NCBI GenBank assembly: GCA_025455345.1
Contig: JALOMS010000091.1
Span: forward strand, 1-6,186
From: Thermoflexibacter sp.
GTDB taxonomy: Bacteria; Bacteroidota; Bacteroidia; Cytophagales; Thermoflexibacteraceae
Reading direction: 5' to 3'
DNA length: 6,186 bases
Under the pieces are notes generated by a model. The model was not told the origin of the DNA and searched no databases. It saw only the letters and a program-made list of their open reading frames with translations. Positions 1 to 6,186 of the stretch are shown here, in pieces. Position 1 is the stretch's first letter; each line of letters opens with the position of its first letter. The position numbers were made by a program, and so were the translations under genes.

Positions 1-139
1 TTTATAATAATCTGAAAAACAATTAATTAAATGCACTTACTACTATCTACTAAATACTCACTACTACTTAGAATATTTTAGAATATCCACTTTTATAATA
101 AACCATTTAAAATAAATAATTTAAGTTAGATAATATTGC
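1..139. other. AT-rich noncoding leader upstream of the PAS gene
   Basis: No coding region is visible here. Bases about 39-70 are a low-complexity stretch built from CTA/ACT units, and an 8-base direct repeat TAGAATAT occurs at 69-76 and 79-86. The sequence TATTTTAG at 74-81 resembles the Bacteroidota -7 element TAnnTTTG with one mismatch, but no TTG lies at a suitable distance upstream, so I do not call a promoter. The region probably holds the leader and promoter of the gene starting at 140. Confidence 0.6.
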
Positions 140-1921
140 ATGAATAGCATCCTGAGTGATATTGATACAGGACTCTTACAACATATCCTACATTCTCCAT
201 TTTACTATATAGTCAAAAGAGACTTGCAGGGCTGTTATACTTATGTCAATCCTACTTATGCCCAGAGATTCAGTTACTTACGACAAGACTTAGTAGGAGC
301 TAATTCATCTCTAACAGCATACGAGGAGATAGATATAAAAGAACTCAATCATGCTCTCCGCCAAGTGTTTGACTTTCCAAATAAAATAGTATCTGTACAA
401 GTTCGTAAAAAGAAGGAAGATGGTAGTTTTTGGTGGATTAATTGGGAGTTTTCGGCAGTCAAAGATGAAACAGGAAAAGTAACAGAGATACTATCCATAG
501 GTTTTGAAACTACTGAAAGCCAAATAGAGAAAGAAAAAAAAGAAGAATACCTCAAACAACAAACACTCAAACTTAAAGCAATTTCTAATAGCAGTGCTAA
601 TATTTATATTCTATTGGATAGAGATTACAAAGTATTGTCATTTAATCGAATAGCGTCCGAAGAGATATATGCAGCTTTCCAAAAAGAACTTCATGAAGGA
701 GATAACTTTTTGCAATATATTATAGAAGATAAACAACAAGGTTTTAAGAAAAATTTTGCCAATGCACTTGCTGGTCAAAATATCAGTATAGAACTCCTTG
801 TTCCTTATACAACCGGGGAAAAAAAATGGAAACAGTTTAGATACTTTCCTGTCTATGACAAAGAAAATCAAATAATTGGTGTAAGTTTTAATGTGATAGA
901 CATAGACAAAATCAAAAAGCAAGAACAACTCATCATTGCTAACGAACTCAAGCTAAAATCTATCCTCAATAGCACTAAAGATATTAACTTTTTGATAGAT
1001 GCTAACTATAAAGTGCTTTTAGCCAATAAAGAAGCTCAAAAAAATGCTTGGGAATTTCATCAAAAAGAAATACAAGAAGGCGATGACTTTCGCTCTTATA
1101 TCACCAATACATCTGCTATCAAAGATTTTGAGAATCATGTACAACAAGCACTAAGTGGACAGGAAATCTTCGTAGAAAGAGAAATAGGGGTTGGACAAAC
1201 ACCTCAAAAATGGTATCAATATAGGTATTTCCCTGTCTATGATAATGAAAATCAAATAATTGGGGTATCATTGAATGTTTCTGATATTGATACTCCCAAA
1301 AGGCAGAAAGAATTATTAAAAGAAAGGGAACTAAGGCTTAGTGCTATTCTCGATAGTTCCACAGACATCAATATACTTATGGATTTGGAGGGTAAGGTAT
1401 TGTCATTCAACAAACAAGCAGACATAAATGCTTTATTATTTTTAGGAAAAAATATGACCGAAGGAATGGACTTTAAAGAATTTATTGTGCCTGAAAAAAT
1501 AGAGAGCTTTACTAATCACTTCCAAAGAGCATTGAATGGAGAATTCGTAGAAGGAGAAACAGAAATTACCTATAAAAATAATACTAAACGTTGGCTTTTC
1601 ATGCGATATTTTCCTGTCTATGACAATCAGAATCGCCTTGTAGCGGTTTCTTTTAATTCTACTAATATTACCGAACAAAAACTCAAGGAGAAAAAAATAT
1701 TGGAAAAGAATCGACTATTAGAAGAGATAGCCCATATCCAATCTCATGAGTTGCGTCGCCCAGTTGCCAACATACTCGGACTCATCAATCTTATCAATGA
1801 TGATGCCTCAAGTCCAAAAGAAGTAGAAATGTATTTACAATATCTGCTGAGAGCCGCTCAGGATTTAGATAATGTTATTCACAATATTGTAGAAAAGACC
1901 TATTATGATGGAAGAGAATAG
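140..1921 (+). CDS. Four-PAS sensor protein with histidine-kinase DHp region but no ATPase domain
   Basis: This is a 593-residue, apparently cytoplasmic signalling protein with no signal peptide or membrane segment. PAS1 covers about residues 15-128. PAS2, PAS3 and PAS4 begin near residues 143, 270 and 398 and look like tandem copies: each starts with an L-x-L-x-x-I segment followed by N/D-S-S/T, carries G-x-D/N-F-x-x-[YF]-I in the middle, and has YFPVYD (residues 235, 363 and 490) followed by I/L-[IV]-[GA]-V-S. Charged linkers rich in E and K separate them, consistent with coiled-coil signalling helices. The C-terminus has an H-box, SHELRRPVANILG, with presumed phosphoacceptor His536, and a second helix at about 562-585, together forming a HisKA-like dimerisation domain. 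The protein ends there: no N, G1 or G2 box follows, and only 66 bases separate its stop from the convergent moaC. It could be phosphorylated by a partner kinase or act as a dimerising sensor or phosphorelay element; the ligand is unknown. ATG 140 fits, since PAS1 starts soon after; no clear ribosome binding site is seen. Confidence 0.9.
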   Translation: MNSILSDIDTGLLQHILHSPFYYIVKRDLQGCYTYVNPTYAQRFSYLRQDLVGANSSLTAYEEIDIKELNHALRQVFDFPNKIVSVQVRKKKEDGSFWWINWEFSAVKDETGKVTEILSIGFETTESQIEKEKKEEYLKQQTLKLKAISNSSANIYILLDRDYKVLSFNRIASEEIYAAFQKELHEGDNFLQYIIEDKQQGFKKNFANALAGQNISIELLVPYTTGEKKWKQFRYFPVYDKENQIIGVSFNVIDIDKIKKQEQLIIANELKLKSILNSTKDINFLIDANYKVLLANKEAQKNAWEFHQKEIQEGDDFRSYITNTSAIKDFENHVQQALSGQEIFVEREIGVGQTPQKWYQYRYFPVYDNENQIIGVSLNVSDIDTPKRQKELLKERELRLSAILDSSTDINILMDLEGKVLSFNKQADINALLFLGKNMTEGMDFKEFIVPEKIESFTNHFQRALNGEFVEGETEITYKNNTKRWLFMRYFPVYDNQNRLVAVSFNSTNITEQKLKEKKILEKNRLLEEIAHIQSHELRRPVANILGLINLINDDASSPKEVEMYLQYLLRAAQDLDNVIHNIVEKTYYDGRE

Positions 1922-1987
1922 TTTGGTTTCCTCTCACTATGCTAATTCTCAAAGTATAAGTAAAATTCCATTCTAAATATTTCTTAA
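1922..1987. other. Short convergent intergenic region
   Basis: These 66 bases separate the ends of the PAS gene and moaC, which are transcribed toward each other. I see no convincing stem-loop followed by a T-run on either strand, and no sequence that would encode the missing ATPase domain of the PAS protein in any frame. Confidence 0.5.
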
Positions 1988-2461
1988 TCAGATTTTTAAA
2001 AAATCGCTCTTGCCACCCTTTTTTTCTAATAGTCTAATTTCCTTGATAGTAATGTCATGCGAAAAAGCCTTACACATATCATAAATCGTCAAAGCGGCAA
2101 TACTTGCTCCTGTTAGTGCCTCCATCTCTACACCCGTTTTGGCGGTAATTATCGCTGTACAGTGAATAACAACTTCATTTTGGGGATTGACTTCTATATT
2201 GATATGGCAATTTTCTAAGCCTAAACTATGACAAAGAGGAATTAACTCTCCTGTTTTTTTTGCACCCATGATACCTGCAAGAATAGCTGTTTGGAAAACA
2301 CTGCCCTTTTTTGTTTGTATGTCATTATTAATCAGGTGTTTAAGAATGTCGTCGCCTAATATCACGATTGCTTGCGCCTTAGCAGTTCGTTTGGTAGCTT
2401 GTTTTTCACTTACATCTACCATATTGGGATTCCCTGCACTATCCAAATGAGAAAAATTCAT
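1988..2461 (-). CDS. moaC: Cyclic pyranopterin monophosphate synthase MoaC
   Basis: MoaC converts the 3',8-cyclo-GTP intermediate made by MoaA into cyclic pyranopterin monophosphate, an early step of molybdenum cofactor biosynthesis in the cytoplasm. The 157-residue product has the usual length and the family landmarks: HLDSAGNPNMVDVS at the N-terminus, KKGSVF, LIPLCHSL, KTGVEMEALTG, IYDMCKA and KKGGKSDF near the end. Residues matching the known catalytic and binding set are present: Lys52, Lys68, His78, Glu112, Glu114, Asp128 and Lys131. The frame is open up to an ATG at 2512, but the 17 extra residues are hydrophobic and basic and do not match the family. The ATG at 2461, which gives MNFSHLD, aligns with the normal MoaC start and is preferred. 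The gene is divergent from the E2 gene and convergent with the PAS gene, and no other molybdopterin gene lies in the window, so it appears to be a single-gene unit. No clear promoter was recognised for it. Confidence 0.96.
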   Translation of the reverse strand: MNFSHLDSAGNPNMVDVSEKQATKRTAKAQAIVILGDDILKHLINNDIQTKKGSVFQTAILAGIMGAKKTGELIPLCHSLGLENCHINIEVNPQNEVVIHCTAIITAKTGVEMEALTGASIAALTIYDMCKAFSHDITIKEIRLLEKKGGKSDFLKI

Positions 2462-2668
2462 TGCATTGATTTTTTTAAAACTAAACCTATTTATTAGAAA
2501 GCCAAATATCACAATAATCTTATTAATTTTTATCCGTTGTATGATGATTTAGAAAATCTCATCAGAAAAATATCTTATATTTTATACTGAATGTTTTTGA
2601 TTTATTCCTTTATGGTGTATTTTTGAGTGATTAAAGATTAGCAAATTCAAAAAATTAGCATATATATT
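2462..2668. other. Divergent intergenic region between moaC and the E2 gene
   Basis: This 207-base AT-rich region should carry the promoters of both neighbours, which are transcribed away from each other. The plus-strand side has a good Bacteroidota-type promoter (annotated separately). On the minus strand there is a near match, GATATTTG, upstream of moaC, but it lacks a suitably spaced TTG and is not called. No small gene, riboswitch or strong hairpin was recognised. Confidence 0.6.
2597..2625 (+). promoter_or_regulatory. Candidate Bacteroidota-type promoter for the E2 gene
   Basis: The -7 element TATTTTTG at 2618-2625 matches TAnnTTTG exactly. A TTG at 2597-2599, within a TTTTTG run, lies 18 bases upstream of it, within the spacing reported for the primary sigma factor of Bacteroidota. 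Transcription would start around 2630-2635 and give a leader of roughly 35-40 bases before ATG 2669. The call rests on the consensus match alone. Confidence 0.55.
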
Positions 2669-4318
2669 ATGGCAGAAGTAATTAAAATGCCCAAAATGAG
2701 TGATACAATGACCGAAGGCGTAATCGCCAATTGGTTAGTAAAAGTGGGCGACAAAGTAAAGTCAGGAGATATACTTGCAGAAGTAGAAACTGACAAAGCT
2801 ACGATGGAGTTGGAAAACTATGCCGATGGTACGATACTTTATATCGGTGTGGAAAAAGGTAAAGCTGTGCCTGTAAATGGTATTATTGCAGTGATTGGGA
2901 AAGAGGGCGAAGATTATCAAAGTCTTTTAAATGGAGGAGTAATTACTGTGGATAAACCAGCCATAGAAACTCCTTCGGCTGAGCCTCCGATTGCTCCTGC
3001 AATACAACCCCCTACCACTGGTGGATTGGCTAACATCAAAGCTACAGTAATTCGTATGCCCAAAATGAGCGATACGATGACCGAAGGCGTAATCGCCAAT
3101 TGGTTGGTAAAAGTAGGCGACAAAGTAAAGTCGGGAGATATACTTGCTGAAGTAGAAACTGACAAAGCTACGATGGAGTTAGAAAGCTATGAATCAGGTA
3201 CTTTACTTTACATAGGTGTAGAAAAAGGCAAATCTGTGCCTGTGGACGGAATTATTGCCATCATTGGCGAGGCGGGAACAGATTATACACCGCTACTCAA
3301 TGCTAATACATCTCCTTCCTCAATGACTCAGGTAGAAGCAACTCCTGTGGTAAGCACAGCAACTACCCCCACAGGCAATGTAGCAACTTCATCACCTATC
3401 TTAGAACCTGTTACTAACTCTGGCGGACGCATATTCGCATCTCCATTAGCCAAAAAAATGGCGAAAGACAAAGGCTACGATATAGCCCAAATCAAAGGAA
3501 CAGGAGAAAATGGAAGAGTTACGAAAAAAGATGTAGAAATATTTAAACCTGAAGCAAAACCTACCACATCGGAGGTTACAACAAGTGTATCTAAGCCAAG
3601 TCCGCAAACGACAGTTACCACACAAGTATTTGGACAAGAAAGTTTTACAGAAACTCCTATTTCCCAAATGCGTAAGACCGTTGCTCGTAGGCTTTCAGAA
3701 AGTATGTTTACCGCTCCACATTTCTATGTTACTATGGAAATCGTCATGGACAAGGCAATGGCAGCGCGTAATAGCATGAATGAAATCTCCCCTGTCAAAA
3801 TCTCATTTAATGACTTAGTCATCAAGGCAACATCTGTGGCTCTGAAAAAACACCCTGCTATCAATTCTTCTTGGCTTGGTGATAAAATACGCCAAAATCA
3901 CCATATTCACATAGGAATGGCTGTGGCTGTACCAGAAGGATTGCTTGTCCCTGTAATTCGCTTTGCAGATACCAAATCTCTTTCTCAAATAGCGGCAGAA
4001 ACCAAAGAATTGGCAGGAAAAGCAAAAGATAAAAAATTACAACCAGCAGATTGGGAAGGAAATACATTTACCATATCTAACTTAGGAATGTTTGGAGTAG
4101 ATGAATTTACAGCCATTATCAACCCTCCAGATGCTTGTATCTTGGCAGTAGGCGGAATCAAAGAAACAGTCATAGTCAAAGATGGTCAAATGCACGTAGG
4201 AAATATTATGAAAGTAACTCTTTCCAGCGACCATAGAGTAGTAGATGGGGCTACAGCCGCCGCTTTTTTACAAACACTTAAGGGACTTCTCGAAGACCCA
4301 TTAAGAATGTTGGTTTAA
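2669..4318 (+). CDS. pdhC: Dihydrolipoamide acetyltransferase (E2) of pyruvate dehydrogenase complex
   Basis: This E2 core subunit moves the acetyl group from lipoyl-lysine to CoA, yielding acetyl-CoA, and provides the scaffold that binds E1 and E3. The 549-residue protein has two lipoyl domains, about residues 2-78 and 125-201, each with the ETDKATME lipoylation motif (Lys43 and Lys166). Linkers rich in Pro, Thr, Ala and Ser follow at about 95-120 and 212-250. A peripheral subunit-binding domain lies at about 254-290 (IFASPLAKKMAKDKG, then GTGENGRVTKKDV). The catalytic domain, about 328-549, includes TPISQMRKTVARRL, TISNLGMFGV and the active-site DHRVVDGA with His522 and Asp526. These features indicate a pyruvate-type E2; substrate preference within the 2-oxoacid family is inferred from overall similarity. 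No E1 or E3 gene is adjacent, so the complex is encoded at more than one locus or outside the window. ATG 2669 gives the typical MAEVIKMPKMSDTMTEG start; no strong Shine-Dalgarno site precedes it. A promoter candidate lies just upstream and a hairpin follows the stop. Confidence 0.96.
   Translation: MAEVIKMPKMSDTMTEGVIANWLVKVGDKVKSGDILAEVETDKATMELENYADGTILYIGVEKGKAVPVNGIIAVIGKEGEDYQSLLNGGVITVDKPAIETPSAEPPIAPAIQPPTTGGLANIKATVIRMPKMSDTMTEGVIANWLVKVGDKVKSGDILAEVETDKATMELESYESGTLLYIGVEKGKSVPVDGIIAIIGEAGTDYTPLLNANTSPSSMTQVEATPVVSTATTPTGNVATSSPILEPVTNSGGRIFASPLAKKMAKDKGYDIAQIKGTGENGRVTKKDVEIFKPEAKPTTSEVTTSVSKPSPQTTVTTQVFGQESFTETPISQMRKTVARRLSESMFTAPHFYVTMEIVMDKAMAARNSMNEISPVKISFNDLVIKATSVALKKHPAINSSWLGDKIRQNHHIHIGMAVAVPEGLLVPVIRFADTKSLSQIAAETKELAGKAKDKKLQPADWEGNTFTISNLGMFGVDEFTAIINPPDACILAVGGIKETVIVKDGQMHVGNIMKVTLSSDHRVVDGATAAAFLQTLKGLLEDPLRMLV
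2687..2821 (+). repeat. Intragenic direct repeat, copy 1 (first lipoyl domain)
   Basis: This encodes residues 7-51 of the E2 protein, including the lipoylated Lys43. It matches the copy at 3056-3190 in 127 of 135 bases by direct comparison, with an offset of 369 bases (123 codons) and no gaps. Similarity drops past this block, although the proteins remain clearly related to the end of the lipoyl fold. Confidence 0.95.
3056..3190 (+). repeat. Intragenic direct repeat, copy 2 (second lipoyl domain)
   Basis: This encodes residues 130-174 of the E2 protein, including the lipoylated Lys166. Of the eight base differences from copy 1, seven are silent and one changes Asn50 to Ser173, so 44 of 45 residues are identical. 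Confidence 0.95.
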
Positions 4319-4342
4319 GAATAATTTTTATACAAATACAAA

Positions 4343-4384
4343 GAAATGGTTACATCAGCAAAAAAATTTGTATGTAACCATTTC
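4343..4384 (+). terminator. Perfect 13-bp stem-loop after the E2 gene; possible terminator
   Basis: GAAATGGTTACAT at 4343-4355 is the exact reverse complement of ATGTAACCATTTC at 4372-4384, with a 16-base A-rich loop between them. The stem starts 25 bases after the E2 stop and ends 19 bases before the ATG of the HupE-like gene. The sequence after the stem (ATCATTTAATCA) is AT-rich but has no real T-run, so classical intrinsic termination is uncertain. It may instead protect the 3' end of the E2 mRNA or be a protein-binding or regulatory structure in the leader of the next gene. Confidence 0.5.
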
Positions 4385-4403
4385 ATCATTTAATCATACG
4401 CTC

Positions 4404-4979
4404 ATGTCTGATTTTCAATTATACCTTAGTGTAGGTTTCGAACACATCACAGACCCCAAAGGTTATGACCATATATTATTTATCATGGCTTTATGTGCTA
4501 TTTATCAAATCAAAGATTGGAAAAGGTTACTCATTTTAGTAACCGCCTTTACTTTAGGTCATTCCATTACTTTGGCATTAGCCACACTTAGATTAGTACA
4601 TTTTAGTTCGGAAATGATAGAGTTTCTGATACCTATTACAATCTTATTTACTTGCTTTCTCAATTTCTTCAGAAAAGAAAACACAAATAAGGACAATATA
4701 CGTTATTTTTTCGCAGTCTTTTTTGGTCTAATCCATGGACTTGGCTTTTCTAATTATTTGACAGCACTATTAGGTCAAGAGGAAAGTATCGCTTTGCCCT
4801 TATTTGCTTTTAACTTAGGGTTAGAAATTGGGCAGTTAGCCATTGTAGCTGTTACCTTGAGCATTGCTTATGTATTGATTTCTATCCTTAAAGTCAAGAA
4901 TAGAGAATGGAATCTTATTCTTTCGGGCGCAGTAGCGGGGATTGCGCTTACATTGGTAGCAGATAAATGGATTTTTTAA
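4404..4979 (+). CDS. HupE/UreJ-family membrane protein
   Basis: This 191-residue integral membrane protein resembles the short HupE/UreJ-type proteins common in Bacteroidota. HupE and UreJ relatives are linked to nickel or other divalent-metal uptake near hydrogenase and urease genes, but the substrate of this short branch is not established. Visible landmarks are GFEHITDPKGYDHILF (His14, Asp22, His23), TAFTLGHSITLAL (His53), GLIHGLGFS (His111) and FNLGLEIGQL (Glu141), which place conserved His and acidic residues in or beside membrane helices as expected for metal coordination. About six hydrophobic segments are seen, near residues 23-36, 41-62, 70-89, 101-121, 130-162 and 169-187. ATG 4404 is preferred. 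The frame extends upstream to a TTG at 4368, but that would start inside the hairpin and add 12 residues before the conserved N-terminus. The flippase gene follows after 9 bases, suggesting cotranscription. No hydrogenase, urease or metal-cofactor gene is visible nearby. Confidence 0.85.
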   Translation: MSDFQLYLSVGFEHITDPKGYDHILFIMALCAIYQIKDWKRLLILVTAFTLGHSITLALATLRLVHFSSEMIEFLIPITILFTCFLNFFRKENTNKDNIRYFFAVFFGLIHGLGFSNYLTALLGQEESIALPLFAFNLGLEIGQLAIVAVTLSIAYVLISILKVKNREWNLILSGAVAGIALTLVADKWIF

Positions 4980-4988
4980 ATTTTTTTC

Positions 4989-6186
4989 ATGCAAATTTTA
5001 AAAAAACTTGCTTCAGATACAGCCTATTACGGGCTAAGTAGCATTGTAGGGCGAGTGCTAAACTACTTGCTTGTTCCTTTTTATACTGCTGTATTCTTGG
5101 CAAAAGATTATGGTATCATGTCCGATTTTTATGCCAAAGCCGCCATCTTTAATGTAATTTATCTTTTTGGTATGGAAACGGCTTATTTTCGCTTTGCCTC
5201 CAAAAAAGAAAATACGCCTCAAGAAATCTTCCAAATTGCCTTTAGCGCAATCTTGATAGGAGCATTGTTTTTCTCTTCCCTATTGATTATTTTTTCTCAA
5301 TCCTTAGCCAACCTAATGCAATATCCTGACAGGCAAATAGACATCATTATTTTTGCTCTTTTGTTTGGCATAGACGCTATGGTAGCGATTCCTTTTGCAC
5401 GCCTAAGACAAGAGAACAAAGCCAAGAAGTTTGCTTTTATTAAGATAGTTAATATACTGATAAACATTATTTTAAACATCTTCTTTCTTTACTTTTGTCA
5501 TCATATTTTATTCAATACAGACCCAACGAATATTTGGGCTTGGTTTTCTTCCTTAAAGTCATGGATAGCAATTATTTACTACCCCGAATACGCTTTGAGC
5601 TATGTCTTTGGGATTAATCTTATTGCAAATATCTTACAATTATTGTTCTTAAGACCAGTATTCAAAGGGTTTAGATTCCAACTACCCAATGCCCAATTCA
5701 AAGCAATGTTCTTTTATGCTTATCCTTTGCTATTTACTGGATTAGCGGGCGCAATCAATGAAGTCATAGACAGAGATTTGCTCAAATATTGGCTTCCAGA
5801 AGGATTTTATGCGGGGAAGACAAATTTGGATGCAGTAGGGATTTATTCTGCTTGTTACAAGTTGTCCATATTCATTTCTTTGGCAGTACAAGCATTTCGT
5901 TATGCTGGAGAGCCTTTTTTCTTTGCGAAGGCAGAAGACAAAAACTCTCCGATTTTATTTGCAAAGGTAATGCATTATTTTGTTATTACTCTGACATTCA
6001 TGTATTTAGCTGTTAGTGTTAATTTGGACACCTTACAATTTTTTTTGAGAAGAGAAGAATACAGAGAAGGCATAAATATTGTACCTTTTCTATTGTTGGC
6101 AAACCTATTTTTAGGAGTTTATTATAACCTAACGGTATGGTTCAAAATCACAGATAAGACTTATTTTAGCGTGATATTCAGTGGAA
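4989..6186 (+). CDS. Polysaccharide / lipid-linked oligosaccharide flippase, 3' end cut by window
   Basis: An open frame runs from ATG 4989 through the right edge without a stop, giving 399 visible residues. Family members usually have roughly 450-500 residues, so about the last fifth is missing. It resembles Wzx/RfbX-type transporters of the MOP superfamily, which flip lipid-linked sugar repeat units across the inner membrane for capsule, exopolysaccharide or O-antigen assembly. Supporting features are an N-terminal segment SSIVGRVLNYLLVPFYTAVF, then DYGIMSDFYAKAAIFNVIY and ETAYFRFAS; alternating hydrophobic helices, including about 81-105, 117-136, 148-170, 203-221, 240-258, 287-302, 326-344 and 363-381; and the mid-protein pattern YPLLFTGLAGAINEVIDR followed by VGIYSACYKLSIFISLAVQAFRYAGEPFFF. 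It starts 9 bases after the HupE-like gene with no clear Shine-Dalgarno site, so it is likely in the same transcript. No glycosyltransferase is in view, so the sugar substrate cannot be inferred. A more general polysaccharide biosynthesis C-terminal domain transporter label would also fit. Confidence 0.9.
   Translation, partial: MQILKKLASDTAYYGLSSIVGRVLNYLLVPFYTAVFLAKDYGIMSDFYAKAAIFNVIYLFGMETAYFRFASKKENTPQEIFQIAFSAILIGALFFSSLLIIFSQSLANLMQYPDRQIDIIIFALLFGIDAMVAIPFARLRQENKAKKFAFIKIVNILINIILNIFFLYFCHHILFNTDPTNIWAWFSSLKSWIAIIYYPEYALSYVFGINLIANILQLLFLRPVFKGFRFQLPNAQFKAMFFYAYPLLFTGLAGAINEVIDRDLLKYWLPEGFYAGKTNLDAVGIYSACYKLSIFISLAVQAFRYAGEPFFFAKAEDKNSPILFAKVMHYFVITLTFMYLAVSVNLDTLQFFLRREEYREGINIVPFLLLANLFLGVYYNLTVWFKITDKTYFSVIFSG

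Noticed and set aside
39..70. CTA/ACT-rich stretch as a repeat array or CRISPR-like element
   Set aside because: It is only about 30 bases of irregular low-complexity sequence, with no defined unit or spacers.
638..928. Minus-strand open frame inside the PAS gene (96 codons)
   Set aside because: It lies fully opposite a well-supported coding region, is rich in Phe/Ile/Lys as expected from antisense of AT-rich code, and shows no recognisable domain. The same holds for minus-strand frames at 349-570 and 1442-1678.
1922..1987. Frameshift explanation for the missing kinase ATPase domain
   Set aside because: No ATPase-domain motifs appear in any frame after the stop, and there is no room before moaC.
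2268..2450. Plus-strand open frame opposite moaC
   Set aside because: It is a shadow of the strongly supported moaC on the other strand.
2462..2512. N-terminal extension of moaC to an ATG at 2512
   Set aside because: The 17 extra residues do not resemble MoaC proteins, while the start at 2461 gives the usual N-terminus and length.
2917..3165. Minus-strand open frame opposite the lipoyl domains
   Set aside because: It is a shadow of the E2 gene with no family resemblance; frames at 3446-3667, 3585-3779, 3861-4067 and 3985-4179 are rejected for the same reason.
4368..4403. Upstream TTG start for the HupE-like gene
   Set aside because: It would begin inside the hairpin loop and add 12 unconserved residues; ATG 4404 gives the expected start before GFEH.
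5297..6016. Small frames within the flippase region (5297-5479 minus, 5789-6016 plus)
   Set aside because: They overlap the continuous flippase frame from 4989 to the window edge, which has clear family features; these are out-of-frame shadows.

Overview
This window looks like ordinary chromosome from an AT-rich member of the Bacteroidota, probably in or near the Cytophagales. The grounds are the AT-rich sequence, the lack of clear Shine-Dalgarno sites before the genes, a promoter of the Bacteroidota type (TTG, then TAnnTTTG) ahead of the E2 gene, and the style of the proteins (an E2 starting MAEVIKMPKMSDTMTEG, a short HupE/UreJ-like protein, a PAS-repeat protein with an HELRRPVAN H-box). The lineage is an inference from style, not from any search.

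Layout from left to right. Bases 1-139 are AT-rich noncoding leader. Bases 140-1921 (+) encode a 593-residue protein with four PAS domains and a histidine-kinase-type dimerisation/phosphoacceptor region but no ATP-binding domain. Bases 1988-2461 (-) encode MoaC of molybdopterin biosynthesis, convergent with the PAS gene. Bases 2462-2668 are a divergent intergenic region with a good promoter candidate for the next gene. Bases 2669-4318 (+) encode the dihydrolipoamide acetyltransferase (E2) of a pyruvate dehydrogenase-type complex, with two lipoyl domains that are almost identical at DNA level. Bases 4319-4403 hold a perfect 13-bp inverted repeat. Bases 4404-4979 (+) encode a HupE/UreJ-family membrane protein. 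Nine bases later, from 4989 to the right edge, lies an incomplete gene for a polysaccharide/lipid-linked oligosaccharide flippase.

The genes do not form one pathway. They cover signalling (PAS protein), cofactor synthesis (MoaC), central carbon metabolism (E2), a possible metal-transport membrane protein and envelope polysaccharide export. The last two are close enough to be cotranscribed. I see no mobile element, CRISPR array, tRNA, rRNA or defence system, and no clear new biological system. The points most worth a second look are the kinase-like protein that stops exactly where its catalytic domain should begin, the near-identical lipoyl domains, and the intergenic hairpin with a competing alternative pairing.
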